Assembly (NCBI GenBank): GCA_963640855.1 | Contig: CAVIAJ010000002.1 | Span: 1 to 64,000, forward strand | DNA length: 64,000 nucleotides | From: Methanarcanum sp963640855 | GTDB lineage: Archaea > Thermoplasmatota > Thermoplasmata > Methanomassiliicoccales > Methanomethylophilaceae | Direction: 5' to 3' | Part shown: positions 1-8,668 of the stretch, in pieces | Layout of the letters: each line of letters starts with the position of its first letter | How positions within the stretch are numbered: the stretch's first letter is position 1 | The notes under the pieces: generated by a model | Seen by the model: the letters and a program-made list of their open reading frames with translations, nothing else | Told to the model about the DNA's origin: nothing | Databases searched by the model: none | Made by a program: the position numbers and the translations under genes

Positions 1-155
1 GAAGGAATCGTCTGAGAACGGTTTCCCAAAAGTGCAATACATTCGGAAATCGTTAATTAACTTTAGCGTATTTAACGGGATGAGGTAGCCGAAGTTGTGA
101 TATCGCTGTGTTTATATTTCCGAATCAAAACCGTCCGATCCCGGGAAAAGATACC

Positions 156-593
156 ATGGAACTATGCGTAAAACACTTCACCGAACTCACAGCCGAAGAA
201 CTCTTCGGAATATACAGATTAAGAGTTTCGGTCTTCGTTGTGGAACAGAAGTGCGCATATCAGGAAGTGGACGACACCGACACACACTGTTATCACATGT
301 GGCTGCAGGATGAAAACGGAATCGAAGCATATCTGAGAATTCTTCCGAAAGACAGTGACGAAGTATCATTCGGAAGAGTAACCTCAGTGAAGCGTCACTG
401 CGGATTAGGCACGGAAATCCTCAGATCCGCAGTTAAATTTTCAAAAGAGAAACTCAACGCAAAACGCATTACATTGGACGCGCAGACTTACGCACGTAAA
501 CTCTACGAAAACTCAGGTTTCATACAGATCGGTGACGAATTTCAGGAAGACGGCATCCCGCATATACCGATGGCACTTAATATCGGAAAATAA
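156..593 (+). CDS. ElaA-like GNAT N-acetyltransferase
   Basis: A 145-residue protein of the GNAT acetyltransferase fold, closest in pattern to the ElaA family, which is thought to move an acetyl group from acetyl-CoA to an amine; the substrate is not known. The ElaA signature is visible near residues 21-42 (RLRVSVFVVEQKCAYQEVDD), followed by a conserved YLRIL segment and the CoA-binding stretch around FGRVTSVKRHCGLGTEI. An upstream in-frame ATG at 108 would add 16 residues that do not look like the family, so the ATG at 156 is preferred. It stands alone ahead of a tRNA on the other strand. The family call is firm, the substrate is not. Confidence 0.85.
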   Translation: MELCVKHFTELTAEELFGIYRLRVSVFVVEQKCAYQEVDDTDTHCYHMWLQDENGIEAYLRILPKDSDEVSFGRVTSVKRHCGLGTEILRSAVKFSKEKLNAKRITLDAQTYARKLYENSGFIQIGDEFQEDGIPHIPMALNIGK

Positions 594-636
594 ACCGAAA
601 GCTCACGCTCTCCGCGGAAACAAAATGACAGAAGTA

Positions 637-712
637 TGGCGCCGTTGCAAGGGATCGAACCTTGGACCTTGTGATTAACAGTCACACGCTCTACCTACTG
701 AGCTACAACGGC
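637..712 (-). tRNA. tRNA-Asn (anticodon GTT), CCA encoded
   Basis: Read on the minus strand, a complete cloverleaf is present. The seven-base acceptor stem GCCGTTG pairs with CAACGGC, the anticodon arm TGTGA-CTGTTAA-TCACA carries GTT, and the T arm has the TTCGATC loop. The discriminator is G and CCA is encoded (637-639). The gene stands alone and borders the accessory segment that begins near 750, on the side of the tRNA 5' end. Confidence 0.95.
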
Positions 713-751
713 AGTATTTGTCGCAATGGAAGACAGGTATTAAAGCATTAT

Positions 752-960
752 GCTTGCGTCTGACTGTGTTGAATTGTATTTTCAGCGGGGGCGTATAAAT
801 GTCTGCGCCGAAAATACAGCCTCTGCACGGCGTACGTCATGTTCCGCCTGATTGCCGAATCGCACATCAAAATTCGTTACAGAGTGACATATAAACTCCC
901 TGTATTTTCGGAGACGTTTTTCGGCAGATTCGCTTAGTTATGCAACAGCGTAGCTTGCGT
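752..960 (+). repeat. Repeat copy A, left boundary of an export-gene island
   Basis: About 200 bp without a gene. It starts and ends with the same nonamer GCTTGCGTC (752-760 and 953-961). It contains an internal inverted repeat (TGTATTTTCAGCG against CGCCGAAAATACA near 775-817) and the word TATGCAACAGCGTAG near its right end. Inverted, diverged copies lie at 5628-5760 (matching its right two thirds) and 6261-6384 (matching its left third and its end). The same TATGCAACAG word ends the decayed insertion sequence at 8009-8023. It could be a MITE-like non-autonomous element. The remaining bases up to 1150 show nothing else that I recognise. Confidence 0.75.
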
Positions 961-1178
961 CAGCCCCGGCAGATTCATCGGGTTCGGCCCCGTATCAGTT
1001 CTTTCTCCGCCGTAATTACGCCGCGGCAGGTTACAGCCGTGCACGGTTCTCCGTGATTTCGACCTGTAGCCTGCTTATGTTTCAGACAATGTCGGTACAG
1101 TCGGAATTGCCGTGTGCGGAATTCCGCCGCGGTTCTTTCTGCCTTAACTATTTTTAGGAGCGAGTATATGTACGGTCG

Positions 1179-2759
1179 ATGGTTCGGTCGGCGGTATCTG
1201 TGATTCTGGGGACATTCTGTATTGTCCTTCTGCTGTCTTCAGGTTCGCTGTCGGCCGAGGATGCCGATGATCCGACGGAGTTTACCGTCGGAGATTTCAC
1301 TTATGCCGTCCAAAATCTCGGAGAAGTAATGCTGATCGGGTACACGCCGCCCGAAGCCGATCCTCCGTCGCATGTTAAGATCCCGAATTCCGTCACATTC
1401 GGCGGCACTCCGTGGACAGTTACCGCAATCGGAGACTGTGCATTTTCCGCAGATGTCTGCGGGGAGGAAACAAAGTCCGTATTCATTCCGGAAACGGTTA
1501 CGCAGATATCGAACCGTGCTTTTGAATCCGCATTCCTGGAGAATCTGGAGGTTGACAGTGCCAACAGTTCATTCCGGAGCAAAGACGGCGTGCTTTTCGA
1601 CAGGCTTAGCGATACACTGGTCCGTTACCCTCCTGCCAAGGCCGACAGCAAATATGTTGTAGACTACTACATCAACATAATCGCAGCAACTGCCTTCCGC
1701 GACGCCGTTCACCTTCGGGAAGTCACCTTAGGCAAGTATACATTCTTTATCGAAGACTCCGCATTTGACGGATGTAAGAACCTTGCTAAGATCTGTTTTG
1801 ATGAAACCAATGTCAGAGTGATAGGGGAATCCGCCTTCGACGGATGCGAATCTCTCGGAACTCTGTCGTTGCCCGAGGGCCTGACGAGTATCGGGGCCGG
1901 AGCGTTCGTAGATTGCAAATCTCTTTCGTCAGTCACAATTCCGTCAACAGTCACATCTATAGGTGCGATGGTGTTTGACGGATGCGTATCGCTTGAGAAA
2001 ATAGAGGTTGACGGGGACAACGGGAAGTATGTCATCAGGGATTGCGCGCTGTACGAAGTAGATGCCGACGGAAGGTACCGGACATTGGTGTGTTTCCCGG
2101 CAGCATGCGGTGTCACAGAACTCGTATTGGAATCCGTAGATGCGATAATGCCCTATGCATTCAGCCACTCCGAACTGAAGAAAGTTGTTCTGCCGTTCGG
2201 TATAACGAATATAGATGTTGCGGCTATGGCAAAGATGACGTGTCTGGAAGATATTGTTCTGCCCTCGTCCGTTTCCAAAATAGATGTGCTTGCGTTCAGC
2301 GGATGCACTGCGCTGAAAAGTATTGTGCTGGGCGGTAACATTCAGATGATAGGATACATGGCGTTCGCCGACTGCGTACAGTTGGAATCCGTCACATTCG
2401 GTCAGGAAATCATCGAGATCGGTTCCCGCGCTTTCTCAGGTACCGCACTGAAGAGTATTGTCCTCCCCGAATCGCTGAAAACTCTGGGGGCGGAGGTCTT
2501 TAAAGGGTGTAAATCTCTGACGTATATTCAGATTGATTCGGCGGACGTAAGCGCCGCCGGTGCGTTGAATATGGGCGATGCTGGTCAGAATCTAACAGTA
2601 AAATGCTACCGCGGAGCCCTGAAGAATTTAGGGGATGTCGGCGGAAATATAACTTTCGAATATTACGGGGAAAGGCCGTTTCCCGCAATCAACCTGGTCG
2701 GTATCGCAGTCTGTGTGCTCTTACTGCTGGCGATATTCAACTATCTGAGGAGGATATGA
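1179..2759 (+). CDS. BspA-type leucine-rich-repeat (LRR_5) surface protein
   Basis: A 526-residue surface protein. The N-terminus is a signal peptide (hydrophobic run VILGTFCIVLLLSSG, likely cut near the following Ala/Glu). The body is a series of LRR_5 repeats with the typical 'AF.GC.SL..(V/I).(I/L)P..(V/L)..IG' rhythm. The C-terminus has one membrane helix (about residues 504-521) and a short RRI tail, so it should be anchored with the repeats outside. BspA-like proteins in gut microbes are often adhesins; the ligand here is unknown. The ATG at 1179 is 18 bases after a GGAG at 1157-1160; a nearer ATG at 1168 is out of frame and stops at once. It is followed after one base by an ABC export permease, suggesting one transcript. 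Confidence 0.85.
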   Translation: MVRSAVSVILGTFCIVLLLSSGSLSAEDADDPTEFTVGDFTYAVQNLGEVMLIGYTPPEADPPSHVKIPNSVTFGGTPWTVTAIGDCAFSADVCGEETKSVFIPETVTQISNRAFESAFLENLEVDSANSSFRSKDGVLFDRLSDTLVRYPPAKADSKYVVDYYINIIAATAFRDAVHLREVTLGKYTFFIEDSAFDGCKNLAKICFDETNVRVIGESAFDGCESLGTLSLPEGLTSIGAGAFVDCKSLSSVTIPSTVTSIGAMVFDGCVSLEKIEVDGDNGKYVIRDCALYEVDADGRYRTLVCFPAACGVTELVLESVDAIMPYAFSHSELKKVVLPFGITNIDVAAMAKMTCLEDIVLPSSVSKIDVLAFSGCTALKSIVLGGNIQMIGYMAFADCVQLESVTFGQEIIEIGSRAFSGTALKSIVLPESLKTLGAEVFKGCKSLTYIQIDSADVSAAGALNMGDAGQNLTVKCYRGALKNLGDVGGNITFEYYGERPFPAINLVGIAVCVLLLLAIFNYLRRI

Positions 2760-2760
2760 G

Positions 2761-3564
2761 GTGAAGGAGAAGAAGACGTTCTTCGGGAATATGGCATCCG
2801 TATTCCGCGACATCTACGACAACCGCGTCATACTCAACGTTATGGTTAAAAGAGCCGCTGCAGGACGCTACAAAAGTTCGGCTCTCGGTTTTGCGTGGAA
2901 TATGATTTCACCCATACTCACACTTCTGATAATTTACATCGTTTTCACCGAAATCCGTACACGTCCGATTCCGGATTTCTGGATTTATCTGTGCTCGGGA
3001 ATGTTTCCCGTCACGTTTATGAGCAACTGTCTCAAGGGAAGGGCGGACCTGAACAATGCATCGTTCATCACGAAGATGAAGTTCCCGAAAGAGATTGTGG
3101 TGATAGCGGACACTCTGGTGCATTTGCTGCATGTAGTTATAGTGTATTTGGTCGTAGTTATCATCATTCTGTTTGCCTGGCAGCCGATGAATTGGCTGGG
3201 TGCACTGATAATACCTGTGATGGTGTTCGTGCTTTTCGTGTTCGGGCTGGGGTGTTCGTTCCTGCTGTCGACGCTATGCGTGTTCTTCAGGGATTTAGGT
3301 CACTTTATGGGTATCGCAATGCGCCTGGTGATATGGATTACGCCGACGTTCTTCATCGCCGAGGAGGCAACAGGGGTACTGAGGACCATTGTATGGTGCA
3401 ATCCCTTCACTTACTTCGTCGAGGTGTTCCACAGTCTCTTCTACTACAGCGGGATCCCCGATCCGACACAGGTTCTGATCTGCTGCATTCTGGCAGTCGT
3501 AATGTTCTTTGTCGGATGGGCCGTGTTCGAGCATTACAAAGACAGATTGCCGGAGGTGCTGTGA
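2761..3564 (+). CDS. ABC-2 type export permease (polysaccharide/polyol phosphate exporter type)
   Basis: A 267-residue membrane protein with about six hydrophobic helices and an N-terminal cytoplasmic stretch (LNVMVKRAAAGRYKSSALGF) typical of the Wzm/TagG permeases that export lipid-linked glycans. The start is a GTG one base after the stop of the BspA-like gene. Its TGA overlaps the ATG of the following ATPase (3562-3566), so the three genes are probably translationally coupled. The likely role is export of a surface glycan or of material linked to the neighbouring surface protein; the cargo cannot be read from the sequence. Confidence 0.85.
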   Translation: MKEKKTFFGNMASVFRDIYDNRVILNVMVKRAAAGRYKSSALGFAWNMISPILTLLIIYIVFTEIRTRPIPDFWIYLCSGMFPVTFMSNCLKGRADLNNASFITKMKFPKEIVVIADTLVHLLHVVIVYLVVVIIILFAWQPMNWLGALIIPVMVFVLFVFGLGCSFLLSTLCVFFRDLGHFMGIAMRLVIWITPTFFIAEEATGVLRTIVWCNPFTYFVEVFHSLFYYSGIPDPTQVLICCILAVVMFFVGWAVFEHYKDRLPEVL

Positions 3565-5534
3565 TGGATGATGACATTGTAATCAGCGTACGGGAGATGT
3601 CCAAACATTTCATAATAGACGATCCTTCTTCCAAGCGTTTCCGCAGGAAGCGGATGGTGTTTGACGTATTCCGCAATGTGAATCTTGAGGTCCGCAGAGG
3701 CGAGGTCGTCGGAATCATCGGCAGGAACGGAGCAGGTAAGAGTACGTTTCTGAAACTGGTGTCCGGAATTTTGGTTCCCAACGAGGGAGAAGTAGAGGTG
3801 AAGGGAACTGTTGCGAGTATTCTCGACCTGAGTACGGGTTTCCATCCCGATCTTACGGGCAGGGAAAACATAATCGTCCGCAGCGAGCTCTACGGTATCG
3901 CCCGCGATAAGGTTATTGCCGATGTGGAAAAAATTGTAAAATATGCGGATTTGGGAGCGTTCATAGACAATCCGGTGAGAACTTATTCTTCGGGGATGAA
4001 GTCCCGTCTGGCCTTTGCGGTTATGATCAACGTCGATGCGGATATCTATGTTATAGACGGGGTTCTGATCACAGGCGACGATACATTTTCTCCCAAAACC
4101 ACAGAATATCTGAGGAATCTCGTGAGGGAGGGTAAAACCGTTGTGCTCACGACCCGCAGTACCAAGATTATCGAATCAGTCTGTGGGAGAGTCGTATGGC
4201 TGTCCGACTGCGGGATTAAGATGGACGGTCCTTCGGATGAGGTGTGCTCAGCGTACAGACGTCACATTGCCGAATCATTTGATGTTATGAACTCTTTGGC
4301 GGAGGACGGAGCATCGGAAGCGATGTACCGTCTTGCCTCGTTTTACCGCGACGGTAACGGATGCGAAGCCGACCGCGGACTCTATCTGGAGTGGCTGAGG
4401 AAGGCATCCGAGAATGGCCATCCGATGGCTATGTCCGAATACGCGGACATTCTGGCCTCCGAAGGGGAGACCGAAAGGGCGAGGAATCTGTACAAAGATG
4501 CCGCCGATGCGGGAAATTACTGGTCCCGCAGGAAGTATGCACTGCTTCTGTCGCAGGAGGCCTCGGGCATTTCCGAACTCCGCGCAACACTTCTGAGAGT
4601 GGCATCATCCGGATTCCATTACGACGAATGCAGTTACGGACAGCTCCTGGTCGGAACCGCCGTATCCGAACAGGATTATATCGACGCCGCCGAATGGTTC
4701 GCCAAGGCAATGGATCACGGCAGCATCGACGCCGCTTACGAACTCGGAATTCTGTACCGTGACGGCAGAGGAGTGGCCCGCGATATCGGTCGCTTTGCGG
4801 AGTTGATGGGGATTGCATCCGACCGCGGACATCCGCGCGCTGCGAAAGAGGCCGCCGAACTGTACAGCAGAGGAATCTTCGTTGAGACTGATCAGGTTGC
4901 GGCATTTTCATGGTATTTGGCAGGAGCCGAAGCGGGGAATGCCGATTGTATGTATGAGGCGGCGCACCGTCTCGATACCGGAATCGGGACTGAAGCCGAT
5001 CCGGAACAGGCCCGCATATGGTATTTGCGTTTTGCCGCAGCATCCGTGGCAGGGACTTTCCTGTCTGCATCGGAAACCGTACGCAACAGAGAGCATGACA
5101 GTTCATGTGTAAATGCCCTTACGGCCTTCGCGGCGGAAGCACGCAATCCGCGTGCAGCATCGAAGAGATCTCTGTCCAAAGATCCTCAGATTTGTTTCAG
5201 AGAGTGTTCGGAGATGGCCGGTATGATGGGTGAGCCGCGTGCAAGGCTGGCGAAGTGTTATCTCGAGGGCATCGGCACCGGGAAAGACGAGGTTACGGCG
5301 TTCGGCCTGTACAAAGATGCCGCGGACGGCATGGATGCGGAATCCATGTACATCGTCGGTCAGATGTACAAGGACGGTATCGGAACCGAAGTATCCATTC
5401 CTCAATACAAGTATTATACCCGGATGGCTGCCGACCGCCGTAACAGGAATGCGTCTATATTGGTAGCGAAGTGGGATCGCCGTAATTCAAAGAGGAAAAG
5501 CAAAGGGGCTGAAGATTCTTCGGATTCTGTGTGA
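3564..5534 (+). CDS. ABC ATPase (Wzt/TagH type) fused to C-terminal Sel1 repeats; degenerate catalytic residues
   Basis: A 656-residue protein starting at the ATG that overlaps the permease stop. Residues 1-235 form an ABC ATPase of the Wzt/TagH branch: Walker A GRNGAGKST at 53-61 and signature SSGMKSR at 142-148. Two catalytic positions are lost. The Walker B stretch reads VIDG, with Gly166 where the catalytic Glu is expected, and the H-loop reads TTRS, with Arg198 in place of His. From about residue 240 to the end lie many Sel1-like (TPR-type) repeats of about 36 residues, a protein-binding solenoid in place of the cargo-binding domain of classical Wzt. It may bind ATP and act with little or no hydrolysis, or rely on a partner ATPase. 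Family call firm; activity uncertain. Confidence 0.85.
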   Translation: MDDDIVISVREMSKHFIIDDPSSKRFRRKRMVFDVFRNVNLEVRRGEVVGIIGRNGAGKSTFLKLVSGILVPNEGEVEVKGTVASILDLSTGFHPDLTGRENIIVRSELYGIARDKVIADVEKIVKYADLGAFIDNPVRTYSSGMKSRLAFAVMINVDADIYVIDGVLITGDDTFSPKTTEYLRNLVREGKTVVLTTRSTKIIESVCGRVVWLSDCGIKMDGPSDEVCSAYRRHIAESFDVMNSLAEDGASEAMYRLASFYRDGNGCEADRGLYLEWLRKASENGHPMAMSEYADILASEGETERARNLYKDAADAGNYWSRRKYALLLSQEASGISELRATLLRVASSGFHYDECSYGQLLVGTAVSEQDYIDAAEWFAKAMDHGSIDAAYELGILYRDGRGVARDIGRFAELMGIASDRGHPRAAKEAAELYSRGIFVETDQVAAFSWYLAGAEAGNADCMYEAAHRLDTGIGTEADPEQARIWYLRFAAASVAGTFLSASETVRNREHDSSCVNALTAFAAEARNPRAASKRSLSKDPQICFRECSEMAGMMGEPRARLAKCYLEGIGTGKDEVTAFGLYKDAADGMDAESMYIVGQMYKDGIGTEVSIPQYKYYTRMAADRRNRNASILVAKWDRRNSKRKSKGAEDSSDSV

Positions 5535-5627
5535 ATCACGTCAAAATTTCCGGAGCATAATAATGAAGATTTTGCCCGAGTTTGCGGTTATCTGCGGAGA
5601 CACATTCGGTATTCCGTCGATAAAACG

Positions 5628-5760
5628 TACGCTGTTGCATAACTTAAGCGAATCTGCCGAAAACTGCCTCCGAAAATACAGGGGATCTATATGTCGCCAT
5701 GTAACGAATTTTGATGTCCGATTCGGCAATCAGGCGGAACATGACGTACGCCGTGCAGAA
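5628..5760 (-). repeat. Repeat copy B, inverted relative to copy A
   Basis: Read on the minus strand this segment matches 822-952 with a few differences: CTGCACGGCGTACGTCATGT at the start and GCAACAGCGTA at the end. It lies just behind the ABC ATPase gene, so together with copy A it brackets the three-gene island in inverted orientation. A long open frame at 5563-6147 crosses it but has no recognisable protein and is not called. From 5761 to 6260 I see no other feature. Confidence 0.7.
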
Positions 5761-6260
5761 GTTAAGATGAAGTATCGGGACGGTTCCGCAGCATCGATCA
5801 CAATCAAGATTTTTCGACATCATTTGTTATATCGGCGCCGTGCACAGGAACAGGGCAAGTACACTCGCAACACCGGCTGCTGCTTTCGAAAGAAACACCG
5901 GCATCATTTTCAAATGAGCAGATTCAGATTTCCGAATCGGGCCGTATCGGAGAATAAAGCTCCGAACAGCTTAGTTAACAAAACAAAAGTAAGTTTAAAG
6001 AAAAGGTTTCGTAAGTCTGGCTTATTCATAACAAAAATAAGGTGGCAAACACTTCAAAAGCAGAGCAGAAGACAATCGTACAGATATCGAGTGCGTTCAT
6101 TTTTAACCTCCCTTTGTATTTCTCTGAATACCTTATGTCTGCGATAAGTATATATAGTTGATTTTGAGCAGTCAACTGACATCCAGTGTAATTCTGTCTG
6201 AAACAACGATGTTCAGAAGTGAATAACTTCACAAAGAGAACAGAGTTCGTTGCAAATAAC

Positions 6261-6384
6261 GTGACGTATGCCGTGCAGAGGTTGTATTTTCGGCGCGGGC
6301 ATTTATGCACCCCCGCTGAAAATACAATTCAATACAGTCATACGCAAGCTACTCTGTTGCATAACTAAGCGAATCTGCCGAAAA
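6261..6384 (-). repeat. Repeat copy C, inverted relative to copy A
   Basis: The minus strand of this segment matches the left third of copy A (752-840), including the internal hairpin of the TGTATTTTC/GAAAATACA type. It then extends into the CGCTTAGTTATGCAACAGAG end that in copy A lies at the right side, as if the repeat unit were circularly permuted. It directly abuts the decayed insertion sequence, and the TATGCAACAGAGTAG word is shared with that element's far end. Confidence 0.65.
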
Positions 6385-8023
6385 GCGGCGGTTACACAGC
6401 AGATCTTAGGTTCTATCTGAAAAACAGTGGGTCAGATGATGAAATCATCTGACTCTGTTCTGTTTATATGACATAATTACGGCTTATGAGTTCCGTAAAC
6501 TGTACTTTTCATACTCCGATTCGAAAGCGTTCGCCCGCTTACCTCGTTCACTTGATTGTCTCCGTCACTCGCTCCGCCCGCGACTGCGGAAGAAGATTGC
6601 TTCCGTACTTAGTCTGTGCGCGGGAAAAAATCAGCAGATACCCGAGCTGCGGAGATAAATCATCGTACGGAACCGTCCGAAACTGCGGTATCCTCCCGCA
6701 CGTCCCTTTACGGCCCGGAGAATGTTGTTGAATCTTCCGTCACGCCGTTGCTTATCCTCGAATCATACCGGTTCAGGATACCTTCCTTGTGTTTCTCTGT
6801 CATCACTGCGACTGCGACAAGTTCCTTTATTTCGGTCTCTTCGGACTCTTTCACCCATCTGAGGGATACATCACGGCATCGTACTTTTTCTCCATACCCC
6901 AAACGCCCCTCAGGGTTTCCTTCTGAATGTATGTCTTGCCCGGATCCTTAAACCTCGAAATCAGGCTTTTTACGTCCTCTTTCTCGGAATCTGTCAGATT
7001 GATGTTGTTTTTCAGAAGCAGATATCTCTTCCCTTTCAGGGCTTCCCTGTCTTCGGCCTCTTCCTTCATGAGTCCGGCATACTCTCTTCTGCGGACTTCG
7101 TTGACCGCTTCCGTCATATGTTTGACTACATGGAATCTGTCGAATGTTACCTTCGCATCCGGAAAACATTCCGCGGTTCCTTTTCTGTATCCTCCGCCCA
7201 TATCCATGCTGACGTGGCGGATGTTCTCCGCGGAACCTCCGTGTTCCTCGAGATATTCCCTGAATTTATGAACCGCATCGGAAGAATTGCCTTCGGCGAC
7301 AAAAATCACTTTATGATCCTAATCCAGAAAAGTACTGAGATATTCATGACCTTTGCTGATGGCTTTCTCATCGACGTAGTATGTGTGGACATGCTCCAGA
7401 CTGTGGGATTTCATACACCTTTCCACATACCTGTCCAGAATGGTCCATGCGGTACTGCTGTCCACCCTCATTTCCCTGCACACGGAAGACATAGGAAAAC
7501 GATGTCATAATCATCGGAAGTGCTAAGCTCATTTCCCTGCACACGGAAGACATAGGCATTTCCTTAGCCAGCCGTATCAGCTGCGCCTCGAATCGATCGG
7601 TGTATTTGTTTATCGATTCCGCCGCCCAGGGAACGGATATTCTGAACACTTTACCGCAGGTTTTGCATTTTATGCGGGGAACATCGCCCCCGATGATGCA
7701 CAGATAACCGCACAGATCCGCATGTCTCCACGATTTCCTGACCGTGTCATAGTAACCGCATCCCTCTCCGCATTGACAGTGCGGAGGTTCGGGTCTGTCG
7801 GCACGGTCGTAATCCAACTCTATGCTGACAGTTTCACTGTTTTTGTCAAGCTCGACTGAAGATACGCTCCACGGTTTCACGATACCGACAATTTCGGAAA
7901 GAAATCCGTTCAGTTCCGGAGATTTTATCATAAAGGGAATAACACCGAATCGGTGTTTCTGTCTTTGCAGAAACCCTCTACCCACTGTTTTTCAGAAAGA
8001 GGTTACAATATGCAACAGAGTAG
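6349..8023 (-). mobile_element. Decayed ISL3-like insertion sequence
   Basis: The limits are proposed from a perfect 15-bp inverted repeat, CTACTCTGTTGCATA at 6349-6363 and its complement at 8009-8023, enclosing a transposase remnant on the minus strand. No matching target duplication is visible beside these ends, so the true ends may differ. A perfect 10-bp hairpin (GTCAGATGAT, loop GAA) lies at 6431-6453, beyond the 3' end of the transposase gene, and could be its terminator. The whole element looks inactive. Confidence 0.6.
6631..7931 (-). pseudogene. ISL3-like transposase, broken by frameshifts and an in-frame TAG
   Basis: Pieces in order on the minus strand carry an ISL3 transposase: an N-terminal zinc-finger part (CQCGEGCGYY, CKTCGKVF), a YVDEKAISKGHEY stretch with the first catalytic Asp, DMGGGYRKG and FDRFHVVKHM with the second, and a C-terminal end near GRAGGYRSFGRFR. 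The reading frame is broken at least twice. A 29-bp word at 7467-7495 recurs at 7528-7556 (offset 61 bp), shifting the frame, and another shift lies near 6715. One amber codon (near 7319-7321) also interrupts the frame. The start is taken at the second Met (7931). The product is not expected to be functional. Confidence 0.75.
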
Positions 8024-8235
8024 ATAAAACGGTAATAGTTAAATAATTTCATTGTATAGCTAGTCTTGCCAAGAAATGTTAATCTCGAAGAGAAGATAGC
8101 AGTTCGACGTGGTAACGCGTCGGAAGCTTGGATGTGTGTCCCCTCCGGAAACGTAGCGGATCGAGCGAAAGTTCGAGTCTAGCAGACACACCTGGCTACG
8201 ATTCGAAATCGTGGTCGGAGTACGAAGTATCGAAG

Positions 8236-8372
8236 CGCGCAAATCGCGCGTCGTCCGTCGAATAATCGTCCGCGCTAACGCGCGTCGGCGAGATCGTCGT
8301 TCGTCGCGCAAATCGCGCGTCGTCCGTCGAATAATCGTCCGCGCTAACGCGCGTCGGCGAGATCGTCGTTCG
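8236..8372 (+). repeat. Exact tandem duplication of a 69-bp hairpin module inside the RNA candidate
   Basis: The segment 8236-8304 is repeated at 8305-8372 without an internal difference (offset 69 bp). Each unit has a CGCG-CAAAT-CGCG hairpin, a GTCCGTCGAATAATCGTC stretch and a GCGC-TAAC-GCGC hairpin. The identity of the copies suggests a recent duplication or active homogenisation. Confidence 0.9.
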
Positions 8373-8467
8373 ATTTGTTTGCGCATATCGGTCATCGCGA
8401 CCGAAACGCGTCGCAAACACGGTATTTCGAGCGCTAGGCAGCATCGGCCTGGTAATATCGGGTCAAC

Positions 8468-8509
8468 CCAAGGGCGTTTACGCCCTTGGTAACGGTGCTT
8501 GTTTTTTTT
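8468..8509 (+). terminator. Hairpin plus T-run ending the RNA candidate
   Basis: A perfect 9-bp stem CCAAGGGCG / CGCCCTTGG with loop TTTA (8468-8489) is followed after 12 bases by TTTTTTTT (8502-8509) and a further T-rich stretch. This is suitable for termination of plus-strand transcription. Confidence 0.65.
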
Positions 8510-8668
8510 GTTTTTATTCAAATACTTTGTCGTACATTCAAAAACCGATCGGAAGTGTTCCGTTTGATATGCGGAAAACAGATCCGGGTACGTTTTCACG
8601 CAGCAATAATAAGAAAAACAGTGTGCCCCGACGCCGGAGACGTACTTCGGATTGTCTGCCGGAGATGT

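Larger units (their letters stand above)
8060..8509 (+). ncRNA. Candidate structured non-coding RNA, family not recognised
   Basis: There is no credible protein on either strand, yet this is a dense series of GC-rich hairpins in an otherwise moderate-GC setting. Examples are CGACG/CGTCG near 8111-8132, TCGAGC-GAAA-GTTCGA with a GNRA loop near 8161-8176, CGATT-CGA-AATCG near 8199-8211, and several CGCG stems. TTGCCAAG near 8067-8074 could pair with CTTGGTAA near 8485-8492, closing the molecule. A TATA-like AGTTAAATAATT lies just upstream (8037-8048), and a hairpin plus a run of eight T ends it. I could not match the conserved words of RNase P RNA, SRP RNA or tRNA. The coordinates are estimates. 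Confidence 0.5.

Noticed and set aside
5563..6147. A 194-residue open frame behind the ABC ATPase gene
   Set aside because: It crosses repeat copy B, has a skewed composition without any domain, and lies where both strands show repeat DNA rather than coding rhythm.
752..6384. CRISPR array
   Set aside because: The repeats are few, long, inverted and separated by genes, and no cas gene is in the window.
6349..8023. Target-site duplication of the decayed insertion sequence
   Set aside because: The eight bases outside the 15-bp inverted repeats differ (TACGCAAG against ATAAAACG), so none is reported.
8120..8200. A tRNA-like part with GTGTGTC/GACACAC ends and a TTCGAGT loop
   Set aside because: The bases around the TTCGAGT loop cannot form the T stem and no anticodon arm is present.
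8060..8509. RNase P RNA or SRP RNA
   Set aside because: The conserved GGAAAGTCC-type word of RNase P and the GGAAG/AGCAGC words of the SRP S domain were not found, so no family name is given. A diverged form cannot be excluded.
8060..8599. A long minus-strand frame rich in Arg over the RNA candidate
   Set aside because: Its repeats are only the translation of the 69-bp duplication; the GC-rich hairpins and the T-run on the plus strand fit an RNA better.
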